In this document: positions 40,129 through 53,026 of the stretch, piece by piece | Layout of the letters: the number at the start of each line of letters is the position of its first letter | Position numbering within the stretch: position 1 is the first letter of the stretch | Origin: Chamaea fasciata | Lineage: Eukaryota; Chordata; Aves; Passeriformes; Sylviidae | Assembly: GCA_029207755.1 (NCBI GenBank) | Contig: JARCOQ010000178.1 | Coordinates: 1 to 64,000, forward strand | Reading direction: 5' to 3' | Length of the DNA: 64,000 nt | The notes under the pieces: generated by a model | Told to the model about the DNA's origin: nothing | Seen by the model: only the letters and a program-made list of their open reading frames with translations | Databases searched by the model: none | Program-made: the position numbers and the translations under genes

Positions 40129-40661
40129 GCTCACCCCCACGGCCGCCTCCACCTCCAGGAACTATCAAAACCCTCCTCAGGTTCTTTGATGCCTCAAATG
40201 GGCCGCCCAAACCTCCCGAATACCCCCCAAAGCACCCAAATCAGCCCCCAGGACGCCCCCCAGACCCCCCACAACCCAAAAACCCTCTCCACTACAACTC
40301 AGGACCCCCAGGATCCCCCCAAATCCGCGCCCCCCTCACCCTGAGGTCCCGTTTGAGCCGCTCCACGTTGCGGACAGGCACCAGCTCATCAAGCCCCAAG
40401 CACCAACACCTGCGGGACTGGGATGGACTGAGAGCACTGGGAGGGTGACCAGAGAAACCTGGGATGGACGAAGAGTGGACTGGGATGAACTGGGATGAAC
40501 TGGCAGGCGTGTGGGAGTCCATGGTGGCCACTCGGTGCCTTACTGGTCTATACTGGGATGGGTCGGATGGCCCCAGGGGAGGGGGTGAGGCCACAATGGT
40601 CCAGACTGGGAGGGGTGTCACCATGGCGCCGCAGGCGGAGTCGAGGATACGAGCGAGGCAA
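40129..40661 (-). repeat. Non-minisatellite module, copy 3 of 7
   Basis: Same layout as copy 2 at an offset of 1,974 bp. ATG at 40,624-40,622; the open frame ends at 40,292. Both module 2 and 3 carry AACTATCAAAACC in the second open stretch, where copy 1 has GCTATC and copies 4-7 have GGTATC. Confidence 0.85.
40340..40409 (-). other. 70-bp exon-like stretch, module 3
   Basis: Identical in sequence and splice-like borders to the stretch in module 1. Confidence 0.4.
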
Positions 40662-41847
40662 GGACACCTAGGGGACAGCCAGGGTAACCCAGGGACACCT
40701 AGGGGACAGCCACGGCCCCCCCCGGGACACCTAGGGGACAGCCAGGGAACCCCAGGGACACCCTGTGCACGCCCAGGGACACCCAGGGCCCCCCCCGGGA
40801 CACCTAGGGGACAGCCAAGGCACCCTAGGGACAGCCAGGGCACCCCCAAGGACACCGAGGGCACAGCCAGGGCACCCCCAGGGACACCGAGAGGACAGGC
40901 AAGGCACCCCCAGGGACACCTTGGGGACAGCCAGGGCACCCCAGGGACAGCCAGGGCACCCCCAGGGACACCAAGGGGACCTCCAGGGCACCCCCAGGGA
41001 CACCCAGGGCACCCCCAGGGCCACCTAGGGGAAAGCCAGGGCACCCCCAGGGACACCCAGGGCACCCCCAGGGACACCTAGGGGACAGCCAGGGCACCCC
41101 CAGGGACACCTAGGGGACAGCCAGGGCAATCCAGGAACAGCCAGGGCACCCCCAGGGACACCTAGGGGACAGGCAGGGCACCCCCAGGGACACCAGCGCA
41201 CCCCAAGGGACACCTAGGTGACAGCCAGGGCACCCTAGGGACAGCCAGGGTACCCCCAGGGACCCCTAGGGCACAGTTAGGGCACCCTAGGGAGAGCCAG
41301 GGCACCCCCAGGGACACCAAGGGGACATCCAGAGTACCCCAGGGATAGCCAGGGCACCCCCAGGGACACCTAGGGGAAAACCAGGGCACCCCCAGGGATA
41401 CCCAGGGCACACCCAGGGACACCTAGGGGACAGCCAGGGCACCCCAGGGACAGCCAGGGCACCCCCAGGGACACCAAGGGGACCTCCAGGGCACCCCCAG
41501 GGACACCCAGGGCACCTCCAGGGCCACCAAGGGGACAGCCAGGGCACCCCAGGGACAGCGAGGGTACCTTTAGGGACACCTAGGGGACAGCCAGGGCACC
41601 CCCTGGGACACCTAGGGGACAGCCAGGGCACCCCAGGGACACCTAGGCGACCTCCAGGGACATCTAGGGGACAGCCAGGGCACCCCAGGGACAGCCAGGA
41701 CACCCCCAGGGACACCTAGGGGACAGCCAGGGCCCCCCACGGACAGACAGGGCAGCCCCAGGGACACCTAGGGGACAGCCAGGGCCCCCCCAGGGACACC
41801 TAGGGGACAGCCAGGGCACCCCAGGGACACCCAGGGCACCCCCAGGG

Positions 41848-42958
41848 ACACCTAGGGGACAGCCAGGGCATCCCGAGGGACAGGGAGGGCACCCACAGGG
41901 ACACCTAGGAGACAGCCAGGTCACGCCAGGGACACCCAGGGCACCCCCAGGGACACCTAGGAGACACCCAGGGCACCCCCAGGGACACCTAGAGAACAGC
42001 CAGGGCACCCCCAGGGACACCTAGGAGACAGCCAGCGCACCCCCAGGGACACTGAGGGGACAGCCAGGGCACCCCAGGGACACCTAGGGCACAGCCAGGG
42101 CACCCTAGGGACAGCCAAGGCAGCCCAGGGACACCTACGGGACAGCCAGGGCACCCTCTGGGACACCAAGGACAGCCAGGGCACCCCAAGGACAGCCAGG
42201 GCAGCCCAGGGACACCTACGGGAAAGCCAGGGCACCCCAGGGCAGTCCAGGGACACCCAGGGTACCCAGGGACACGTAGGGGACCTCCCGGGCACCCCAG
42301 GGACACCCAGGGCGCCGCCAGGGACACCTACGGGACAGCCAGGGAACGCCCGGGACACCATGGGCACGCCCAGGGACACCTAGGGGACAGCCAGGGCACC
42401 CCCAGGGACACGTAGGGGACAGATAGGGCACCCTAGGGACAGGCAGGGCACCCCCAGGGACACCTAGGGGACAGCCAGGGCCCCCCCAGGGACACCTAGG
42501 GGACAGCCAGGGCACCCCAGGGACTCCCAGGGCACCCCCACGGACACCGAAAGGACAGCCAGGGCACCCTAGGGACAGCCATGGCACCCTAGGGACAGCC
42601 AGGGCACCCCCAGAGACACCGAGGGCACAGCCAGGGCACCCTAGGGACAGCCAGGGCACCCCCAGGGACACCTAAGGGACAGGCAGGGCACCCCCAGTGA
42701 CACTGACGGGACAGCCAGGGCACCCCCAGAGACCCCTAGGGGACAGCCAGGGACCTCCTAGGGACACTCTGGGCACCCCAAGGGACACCTTGGGGTCAGC
42801 CAGGGCACCCCAGGGACACCCAGGGCACCCCCAGGGACACGGAGGGGACAGCCAGGGCACCCCCAGGGACACCTAGGGCAAGGCAGGACACCCCCAGGGA
42901 CACCTAGGGGACAGGCAGGGCACCTCCAGGGACAGCCAGGGTACCCCCAGGGACACCT
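41848..42958. repeat. Block duplicated at 4,948-bp offset, right copy
   Basis: This is the partner of 36,900-38,010 and leads into the junction before module 4. It overlaps the end of the 1,974-bp unit because the two duplications are layered. Confidence 0.7.
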
Positions 42959-43102
42959 AGGGACAGTCAGGGCACCCCAGGGACACCTAGGGGACAGCTA
43001 GGGTACCCTAGGGACAGCCAGGGCACCCCGAGGGACACCTAAGTGACAGCCAGGGCACCCCAGGGACATCGAGGGACAGCCAGGAGCCCCGTGGGACAGC
43101 CA

Positions 43103-43635
43103 GCTCACCCCCACGGCCCCCTCCACCTCCAGGAGGTATCAAAACCCTCCTCAGGTTCTTTGATGCCTCAAATGGGCCGCCCAAACCTCCCGAATACCCC
43201 CCAAAGCACCCAAAGCAGCCCCCAGGACTCCCCCCAGACCCCCCACAACCCAAAAACCCCCTCCACGACAACTCAGGACCCCCAGGATCCCCCCAAATCC
43301 GCGCCCCCCTCACCCTGAGGTCCCGTTTGAGCCGCTCCACGTTGCGGACAGGCACCAGCTCATCAAGCCCCAAGCACCAACACCTGCGGGACTGGGATGG
43401 ACTGAGAGCACTGGGAGGGTGACCAGAGAAACCTGGGATGGACGAAGAGTGGACTGGGATGAACTGGGATGAACTGGCAGGCGTGTGGGAGTCCATGGTG
43501 GCCACTCGGTGCCTTACTGGTCTATACTGGGATGGGTCGGATGGCCCCAGGGGAGGGGGTGAGGCCACAATGGTCCAGACTGGGAGGGGTGTCACCATGG
43601 CGCCGCAGGCGGAGTCGAGGATACGAGCGAGGCAA
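43103..43635 (-). repeat. Non-minisatellite module, copy 4 of 7 (chimeric)
   Basis: Its left part carries the variants of modules 5-7 (GAGCCCCGTGGGACAGCC before it; CCCCCTCCACCTCCAGGAGG inside). Its right part carries those of modules 1-3 (GGCAGGCGTGTGGGAG and CCACAATGGTCC). On the - strand the frame from the ATG at 43,598-43,596 is open for 196 codons to a stop at 43,010-43,008, running through both exon-like stretches in one frame. Confidence 0.85.
43314..43383 (-). other. 70-bp exon-like stretch, module 4
   Basis: Identical to the other six. In this copy the downstream spacer has no in-frame stop, so the second open stretch continues the same frame. Confidence 0.4.
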
Positions 43636-46600
43636 GGACACCTAGGGGACAGCCAGGGCAACCCAAGGACACCAGGGCCCCCCCAGGGACACCTAGGGGA
43701 CAGCCAGGGAACCCCAGGGACACCCTGTGCACGCCCAGGGACACCCAGGGCCCCCCCCGGGACACCTAGGGGACAGCCAAGGCACCCTAGGGACAGCCAG
43801 GGCACCCCCAGGGACACCGAGGGCACAGCCAGGGCACCCCCAGGGACACCGAGAGGACAGGCAAGGCACCCCCAGGGACACCTTGGGGACAGCCAGGGCA
43901 CCCCAGGGACAGCCAGGGCACCCCCAGGGACACCAAGGGGACCTCCAGGGCACCCCCAGGGACACCCAGGGCACCCCCAGGGCCACCTAGGGGACAGCCA
44001 GGGCACCCCAGGGACAGCGAGGGCACCCCCAGGGACACCCAGGGCACCCCCAGGGACACCTAGGGGACAGCCAGGGCACCCCCAGGGACACCCAGGGCAC
44101 CCCCAGGGACACCTAGGGGACAGCCAGGGCACCCCCAGGGACACATAGGGGAGAGGAAGGGCACCCCCAGGGACACCTAGGGGACAGCCAGGGCACCCCT
44201 AGGGACACCTAGGGGACAGCCAGGGCACCCCCAGGGACACCTAGGGGACAGCCAGGGCACTCCAGGGACAGCCAGGGCACCCCCAGGGACACCTAGGGGA
44301 CAGGCAGGGCACCCCCAGGGACACCAGCGCACCTCAAGGGACACCTAGGTGACAGCCAGGGCACCCTAGGGACAGCCAGGGCACCCCCAGGGACCCCTAG
44401 GGCACAGCCAGGGCACCCTAGGGAGAGCCAGGGCACCCCCAGGGACACCAAGGGGACATCCAGAGTACCCCAGGGACAGCCAGGGCACCCCCAGGGACAC
44501 CTAGGGGAAAGCCAGGGCACCCCCAGGGACACCCAGGGCACCCCCAGGGCCACCAACGGGAAACCCAGGGCACACCAGGGACAGCGAGGGCACCCCCAAG
44601 ACACGAAGGGGACAGCCAGGGCACCCCCAGGGACACCTAGGGGACAGCCAGGGCACTCCCAGGGACACCATGGGCAACCCCAGTGACACCGAGGGGACAG
44701 CCAGGGCACCCCCCTGGAACCCCAGGGACAATCAGGGCACCCCCAGGGACACTGACGGGACAGCCATGGCACTCCAGGGACAGCCAGGGCACCCCCAGGG
44801 ACACCTAGGGGAAAGCCAGGGCACCCCAGGGACACCCAGGGCACACCCAGGGACACCTAGGGGACAGCCAGGGCACCCCAGGGACAGCCAGGGCACCCCC
44901 ACGGACACCAAGGGGACCTCCAGGGCACCCCCAGGGACACCCAGGGCACCACAGGGCCACCAAGGGGACAGTCAGGGCACCCCAGGGACAGCGAGGGCAC
45001 CCCCAGGGACACCTAGGGGACAGCCAGGGCACCCCAGGGACAGCGAGGGCACCCCCAGGGACACCTAGGCGACCTCCAGGGACATCTAGGTGACAGCCAA
45101 GGCACCCCAGGGACAGCCAGGGCACCCCCAGGGACACCTAGGGGACAGCCAGGGCCCCCCAAGGGAAACCTAGGGGACAGCCAGGGCACCCCAGGGACAC
45201 CCAGGGCACCCCCAGGGACACCTAGGGGACAGCCAGGGCATCCCGAGGGACAGGGAGGGCACCACCAGGGACACGGAGAGGACAGGCAGGGCACCCCCAG
45301 GGACACCTTGGAGACAGCCAGGGCACCGCAGGGACAGCCAGGGCACCCCCAGGGACACCTAGGGGACCTCCAGGGCACCCCCAGGGACACCCAGGGCACC
45401 CCCAGGGCCACCTAGGGGACAGCCAGGGCACCCCAGGGACAGCGAGGGCACCCCCAGGGACACCCAGGGCACCCCCAGGGACACCTAGGGGACAGCCAGG
45501 GCACCCCCAGGGACACCCAGGGCACGCCCAGGGACACCTAGGGGACAGCCAGGGCACCCCCAGGGACACCTAGGGGAGAGGCAGGGCACCCCCAGGGACA
45601 CCTAGGGGACAGCCAGGGCACCCCCAGGGACACCTAGGGGACAGCCAGGGCACCCCGAGGGACACCAACGCACCCCAAGGGACACCTAGGTGACAGCCAG
45701 GGCACCCTAGGGACAGCCAGGGCACCCCCAGGGACCCCTAGGGCACAGCCAGGGCACCCTAGGGACAGCCAGGGCACCCCCAGGGACACCAAGGGGACAT
45801 CCAGAGCACCCCAGGGACAGCCAGGGCACCCCCAGGGACACCTAAGGAACACCCTGGGCACCCCCAGGGACACCAAGGGGACCTCCAGGGACACCTAGGG
45901 GACAGGCAGGGCACCCCCAGGGACACTGAAAAGGACAGCCAGGGAACCCCCAGAGACCCCTAGGGGAAAGCCAGGGCACTTCCAGGGACACTTTGGGCAC
46001 CCACAGGGACACCTTGGGGACAGCCAGGGCACACCAGGGACACCCAGGGCACCCCCAGGGACACCTAGGGGACCTCCAGGGCACCCCCAGGGACACCCAG
46101 GCCACCCCCAGGGCCACCTAGGGGACAGCCAGGGCACCCCAGGGACAGCCAGGGCCCCCCCAGGGACACCTAGGGGACAGCCAGGGCACGCCAGGCACAC
46201 CCAGGGCTCCCCCGGGGACACCGAGGTCACCCCCAGGGACACCTAGGGCACCCCCAGAGACACCGAGGGCACAGCCAGGGCACCCACAGGAACACCAAGG
46301 GCACAGACAGGGCACCCTACGGACACCAAGGGGACAGCCAGGGCACCCCCAGGGACACCAAGGGGACATCCAGAGCACCCCAGGGACACCCAGGGCAACC
46401 CCAGGGACACCTAGAGGACAGACAGGGCACCCCAGGCACACCCACGGCACCCCCAGGGACACCTAGGGGACAGCCAGGGCACCCCGAGGGACATCAGGGC
46501 ACCCCCAGGGACACCTAGGGGACAGCCAGGGCACCCCAGGGACAGCGAGGGCACCCCCAGGGACACCTAGGCGACCTCCAGGGACATCTAGGGGACAGCC

Positions 46601-47887
46601 AGGGCACCCCAGGGACAGCCAGGGCACCCCCAGGGACACCTAGGGGACAGCCAGGGCCCCCCACGGACAGACAGGGCAGCCCCAGGGACACCTAGGGGAC
46701 AGCCAGGGCCCCCCCAGGGACACCTAGGGGACAGCCAGGGCACCCCAGGGACACCCAGGGCACCCCCAGGGACACCTAGGGGACAGCCAGGGCATCCCGA
46801 GGGACAGGGAGGGCACCCACAGGGACACCTAGGAGACAGCCAGGTCACGCCAGGGACACCCAGGGCACCCCCAGGGACACCTAGGAGACAGCCAGGGCAC
46901 GCCAGGGACACCCAGGGCACCGCAGGGACACCTAGAGAACAGCCAGGGCACCCCCAGGGACACCTAGGAGACAGCCAGGGCACCCCCACGGACACTGAGG
47001 GGACAGCCAGGGCACCCCAGGGACACCTAGGGCACAGCCAGGGCACCCTAGGGACAGCCAGGGCAGCCCAGGAACACCTACGGGAAAGCCAGGGCACCCC
47101 AGGGCAGTCCAGGGACACCCAGGGTACCCAGGGACACGTAGGGGACCTCCCGGGCACCCCAGGGACACCCAGGGCCCCGCCAGGGACACCTACGGGACAG
47201 CCAGGGAACGCCCGGGACACCATGGGCACGCCCAGGGACACCTAGGGGACAGCCAGGGCACCCCCAGGGACATCTAGGGGACAGCCAGGGCACCCCCAGG
47301 GACATTTAGGGGAAGGCACGGGCACTCCAGGGACACCCAGGGCACCCCCAGGGACACGAAGGGGACAGCCAGGGCACCCCCAAGGGACAGCCAGGGCTCC
47401 CCCAGGGACAGCCAGGGCACCCCAAAAGACACCTAAAGGACAGCCAGGGCACCCCCAGGGCCACCTAGGGGACAGCCAGGGCACCCCCAGGGACAGCCAG
47501 GGCACCCCCAGGGACATCCAGGGCACCCCCAGGGACACCAAGGGGACAGCCAGGGCAGCCAGGGACACCCAGGGCACCCCCATGGACACCTAGGGGACCT
47601 CCAGGGCACCCCCAGGGACACCAAGAGGACCCCCAGGGACACCTAGGGGACAGCCAGGGCACCTACAGGGACACCTAGGGGACAGCCAGGGCACCCCAGG
47701 GACAGCGAGGGCACCCCCAGGGACACCTAGGCGACCTCCAGGGACATCTAGGGGACAGCCAGGGAACCCCAGGGACAGCCAGGGCACCCCCAGGGACCCC
47801 TAGGGGACAGCCAGGGCACCCCAGGGACACCTAGGGGACAGCCAGGGCCCCCCCAGGGACACCTAGGGGACAGCCAGGGCACCCCAG
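43636..47887. repeat. Array between module 4 and the 11-kb duplication
   Basis: Ordinary minisatellite. Blocks at 44,670-46,090 match 57,620-58,990, with offsets stepping from 12,950 to 12,897 (a 53-bp composite lost). The block 46,790-47,240 is related to 36,900-37,430. No gene is visible. Confidence 0.75.
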
Positions 47888-48663
47888 GGACACCCAGGGC
47901 ACCCCCAGGGACACCTAGGGGACAGCCAGGGCATCCCGAGGGACAGGGAGGGCACCCACAGGGACACCTAGGAGACAGCCAGGGCACGCCAGGGACACCC
48001 AGGGCACTCCAGGGACACCTAGAGGACAGCCAGGGCACCACAGGGACACCTAGGGGACAGCCAGGGTCCGCCCAGGGACACCTAGGGGACAGCCAGGGCA
48101 CCCCAGGGACACCTAGGGGACAGCCCGGGCACCACAGGGACACCTAGGGCGCAGTCAGGGCACCCTAGGGACAGCCAGGGCACCCTCAGGGACACCAAGG
48201 GCACAGCCAGGCCACCCTAAGGACAGCCAGGGCAGCCCAGGGACACCTACAGGACAGCCAGGGCACCCCAGGGCAGCACAGGGACACCCAGGGACACGTA
48301 GGGGACCTTCCTGGCACCCCAGGGACAGCCAGGGCACCCCAGGGACACCCAGGGCCCCCCCAGGGACACCTACGGGACAGCCAGGGAACGCAAGGGACAC
48401 GTAGGGGACAGCCAGGGCACTCTAGGGACAGGCAGGGCACCCCCAGGGACACCTAGGGGACAGCCAGGGCCCCCCCAGGGACACCTAGGGGACAGCCAGG
48501 GCACCCCAGGGATACCCAGGGCAGCCCCAGGGACAGCGAGGGGACAGCCAGGGCACCCTAGGGACAGCCATGGCACCCTAGGGACAGTCAGGGCACCCTA
48601 GGGACAGGCAGGGAACCCCCAGGGACACCTAGGGGATGGCCAGGGCCCCCCCAGGGACACCCA

Positions 48664-49030
48664 GGGGACCCCCAGGGACACCTAGGGGACAGCAACTGCA
48701 CCCCCAGGGACACCCTGGGCACTCCCAGAGACACGTAGGGGACAGCCAGGGCACCCCAGGGATACGCTGGGCGCCCCCAGGGACACCTAGGGGACAGGCA
48801 GGGCACCCCCAGCGCACCCCAAGGACAGCCAGGGCACCCCGAGGGACACCTAGGGGACAGCCAGGGCACCCCAGGGACACCGAGGGGACCCCCAGGGACA
48901 CCTAGGGGACAGCAACTGCACCCCCAGGGACACCCTGGGCACTCCCAGAGACACGTAGGGGACAGCCAGGGCACCCCAGGGACACGCTGGGCGCCCCCAG
49001 GGACACCTAGGGGACAGCCAGGGCACCCCC
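48664..49030. repeat. 220-bp local tandem with CAGCAACTGCACC marker
   Basis: The segment starting at 48,664 repeats at 48,884 (offset 220). Both copies hold the otherwise rare CAGCAACTGCACC and the GGGCGCCCCCAGGG variant. The same pair occurs at 59,764 and 59,984 in the 11-kb partner, so this duplication is older than the 11-kb one. Confidence 0.8.
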
Positions 49031-52000
49031 AGGGACACCCAGGGCACCCCCAGAGACCCCTAGGGGACAGCATGGGCATTCTAGGGACAGCCATGGCACC
49101 CCCAGGGACACCGAAAGGACAGGCAGGGAACCCTAGGGACAGGCAGGGCACCCCCAGAGACACCGAGGGCACAGCCAGGGCACCCCCAGGGACACGTAGG
49201 GGACAGGCAGGGCACCCCCAGGGACACCGAGGGGACAGCCAGGGCACCCCCAGGGACACGTAGAGGACAGCCATGGCACCCCAGGGACAGCCAGGGCACC
49301 CCCAGGGACAGCTAGGGGACAGCCAGGGCACCCCCAGGGACACCAAGGGGACAGCCAGAGCACCCCAAGGACAGCCAGGGCACCCCCAGGGACACCCAGG
49401 GCACCCCCAGGGACACCTACGGGACAGCAAGGGCACCCCCAGGGACACCCTGGGCACCCCCAGGGACACGTAGGGGACAGCCAGGGCACCCCAGGGACAC
49501 CCTGGGCACCCCCAGGGTCACCGAGGGGACAGCCAGGGCACCCCAGGGTCACCTAGGGGACAGCCAGGGCATCCCCAGGGACACGCAGGGCACACCCAGG
49601 GACACGTGGGGGACAGCCTGAGCACCCCCAGGGACACCCAGGGCACCCCTCTGGGACACCTAGGGGACAGCCAGGGGACCCTAGGGACAGCCATGGCACC
49701 CCCAGGGACACCTAGGGGACAGCCAGGGCACTCCCAGGGACACCAAAGGGACATCCAGAGCACCCCAGGGACACCCAGGGCAACCCCAGGGACACCTAGA
49801 GGACAGACAGGGCACCCCAGGCACACCCACGGCACCCCCAGGGACACCTAGGGGACAGCCAGGGCACCCCGAGGGACACCAGGGCACCCCCAGGGACACC
49901 TAGGGGACAGCCAGGGCACCCCAGGGACAGCGAGGGCACCCCCAGGGACACCTAGGCGACCTCCAGGGACATCTAGGGAAAAGCCAGGGCACCCCAGGGA
50001 CAGCCAGGGCACCCCCAGGGACACCTAGGGGACAGCCAGGTCACCCCCAGGGACAGCCAGGGCAGCCCCAGGGACACCTAGGGGACAGCCAGGGCCCCCC
50101 CAGGGACATCTAGGGGACAGCCAGGGCACCACAGGGACACCCAGGGCACCCCCAGGGACACCAAGGGGACAGCCAGGGCATCCCGAGGGACAGGGAGGGC
50201 ACCCACAGGGACACCTAGGAGACAGCCAGGACACGCCAGGGACACCCAGGGCACCCCAGGGACACCTAGAGAACAGACAGGGCACCCTCAGGGACACCTA
50301 GGGGACAGCCAGGGCACCCCGAGGGACACCAGGGCACCCCCAGGGACACCTAGGGGACAGCCAGTGCAGCCCAGGGACACTCAGCGCACCCCCAGGGACA
50401 CCTAGGGGACCTCCAGAGACACCTAGGGGACAGCCAGGGAACCCCAGGGACACCCTGGGCACCCCCAGGGACACCTAGGGGACAGCCAGGGAACCCGAGG
50501 GACAGCCAGGGCACCCCCAGGGACACCTAGGGGACAGGCAGGGCACCCCCAGGGACACATAGGGGACAGCCAGGGCACCCCCAGGGACACCAGGGCACAC
50601 CCAGGGCACCCCAGGGACCCACAGGGCACCCCCAGGGACACCAAGGGGACAGCCAGGGCACCCCAGGGACACCAAGGGCACCCCCAGGGACACCTAGGGG
50701 ACAGGCAGGGCACTCCCAGGGACACTCTGGGCACCCACAGGGACACCATGGGGACAGCCAGGGCACCCCAGGAACACCCAGGGCTCCCCCAGGGACACCT
50801 AGGGGACAGCCAGGGCACCCTAATGACAGCCAGGGCACCCCAGGGACACCTAGGGGACAGCCAGTGCACCCCCAGGGACACTAGGGGACAGCCAGGGCAC
50901 CCCCAGGGACATTTAGGGGAAGGCACGGGCACTCCAGGGACACCCAGGGCACCCCCTGGGACACGAAGGGGATAGCCAGGGCACCCCCAGGGACAGCAGG
51001 GCACCCCAGGGACATCCAGGGCACCACCAGGGACACCTAGGGGACAGCCAGGGCAGCCCAGGGACACCCAGGGCACCCCCATGGACACTAGGGGACCTCC
51101 AGGGCACCCCCAGGGACACAAGGGGACCCCCAGGGACACCTAGGGGACAGCCAGGGCACCTACAGGGACACCTAGGGGACAGCCAGGGCACCCCAGGGAC
51201 AGCGAGGGCACCCCCAGGGACACCTAGGCGACCTCCAGGGACATCTAGGGGACAGCCAGGGCACCCCAGGGACAGCCAGGGAACCCCAGGGACCCCTAGG
51301 GGACAGCCAGGGCACCCCAGGGACACCTAGGGGACAGCCAGGGCCCCCCAGGGACACCTAGGGGACAGCCAGGGCACCCCAGGGACACCCAGGGCACCCC
51401 CAGGGACACCTAGGGGACAGCCAGGGCATCCGAGGGACAGGGAAGGCACCCACAGGGACACCTAGGAGACACAGCCAGGGCACGCCAGGGACACCCAGGG
51501 CACCCCAGGGACACCTAGAGGACAGCCCGGGCACCACAGGGACAACTAGGGCACAGCCAGGGCACCCTAGGGACAGCCAGGGCACCCTCAGGGACACCAA
51601 GGGCACAGCCAGGCCACCCTAAGGACAGCCAGGGCAGCCCAGGGACACCTACGGGACAGCCAGGGCACCCCAGGGACCCCCAGGGCCCCCCCAGGGACAC
51701 CTACGGGACAGCCAGGGAACGCCAGGGACACGTAGGGGACAGCCAGGGCACCCTAGGGACAGCCATGGCACCCTAGGGACAGCCAGGGCACCCCCAGAGA
51801 CACCGAGGGCACAGCCAGGGCACCCTAGGGACAGCCAGGGCACCCTCAGGGACACCGAAAGCACAGCCAGGGCACCACCAGGGACACCTAAGGGACACCG
51901 TGGGCACCCCCAGGGACACCAAGGGGACCCTCAGGGACACCTAGGGGACAGCCAGTGCACCCCAGGGACAGCGAGGGCACCCCCAGGGACACCTAGGGAC

Positions 52001-52495
52001 AGCCAGGGCCCCCCCAGGGACACTCAGGGCACCAGCAGGGACACCTAGGGGACAGCCAGGGAACCCCAGGGACACCCTGGGCACCCCCAGGGACACCTAG
52101 GGGACAGCCAGGGCCCCCCCAGGGACACCTAGGGACAGCCAGGGCACTCCCAGGGACACCTAGGGTACAGCCAGGGCACCCCCAGGGACAGCCAGGGCAC
52201 CCCCAGGGCACCCCAGGGACCCACAGGGCAGCCCCTGGGACACCTAGGGGACAGCCAGGGCACCCCCAGGGACACCCAGGGCACCCCCAGGGACACCTAG
52301 GGGACAGGCAGAGCACCCTAAGGACAGCCAGGGCACCCTCAGGGACACCTACGGGACAGCCAGGGAACGCCAGGGACACCTAGGGGACAGCCAGGGCACC
52401 CTAGGGATAGCCAGGGCACCCCGAGGGACACCTAAGTGACAGCCAGGGCACCCCAGGGACATCGAGGGACAGCCAGGAGCCCCGTGGGACAGCCA

Positions 52496-53026
52496 GCTCA
52501 CCCCCACGGCCCCCTCCACCTCCAGGAGGTATCAAAACCCTCCTCAGGTTCTTTGATGCCTCAAATGGGCCGCCCAAACCTCCGAATACCCCCCAAAGCA
52601 CCCAAAGCAGCCCCAGGACTCCCCCCAGACCCCCCACAAACCCAAAAACCCTCTCCACTACAACTCAGGACCCCCAGGATCCCCCCAAATCCGCGCCCCC
52701 CTCACCCTGAGGTCCCGTTTGAGCCGCTCCACGTTGCGGACAGGCACCAGCTCATCAAGCCCCAAGCACCAACACCTGCGGGACTGGGATGGACTGAGAG
52801 CACTGGGAGGGTGATCAGAGAAACCTGGGATGGACGAAGAGTGGGACTGGGATGAACTGGGATGAACTGGAAGGCGTGTGGGGGTCCATGGTGGCCACTC
52901 GGTGCCTTACTGGTCTATACTGGGATGGGTCGGATGGCCCCAGGGAAGGGGGTGAGGCCACACTGGTCCAGACTGGGATGGGAGTCACCATGGCGCCGGA
53001 GGCGGAGTCGAGGATACGAGCGAGGC
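52496..53026 (-). repeat. Non-minisatellite module, copy 5 of 7 (frameshifted)
   Basis: It has the common layout, with ATG at 52,991-52,989. Relative to other copies it has an extra G near 52,845 (GAGTGGGACTGGG), one C missing near 52,583, one C missing near 52,612 and an extra A near 52,640. The extra G shifts the frame before the exon-like stretch, and the frame from the ATG stops at 52,817-52,815. Confidence 0.85.
52706..52775 (-). other. 70-bp exon-like stretch, module 5
   Basis: Identical to the others even though several indels have accumulated on both sides in this copy. Confidence 0.4.

Larger units (their letters stand above)
39985..41958. repeat. 1,974-bp tandem unit containing module 3
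   Basis: Direct repeat of 38,011-39,984. The two units abut without spacer, which shows that the module is duplicated together with its flanking array by unequal exchange or replication error and not by independent insertion. Confidence 0.9.
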
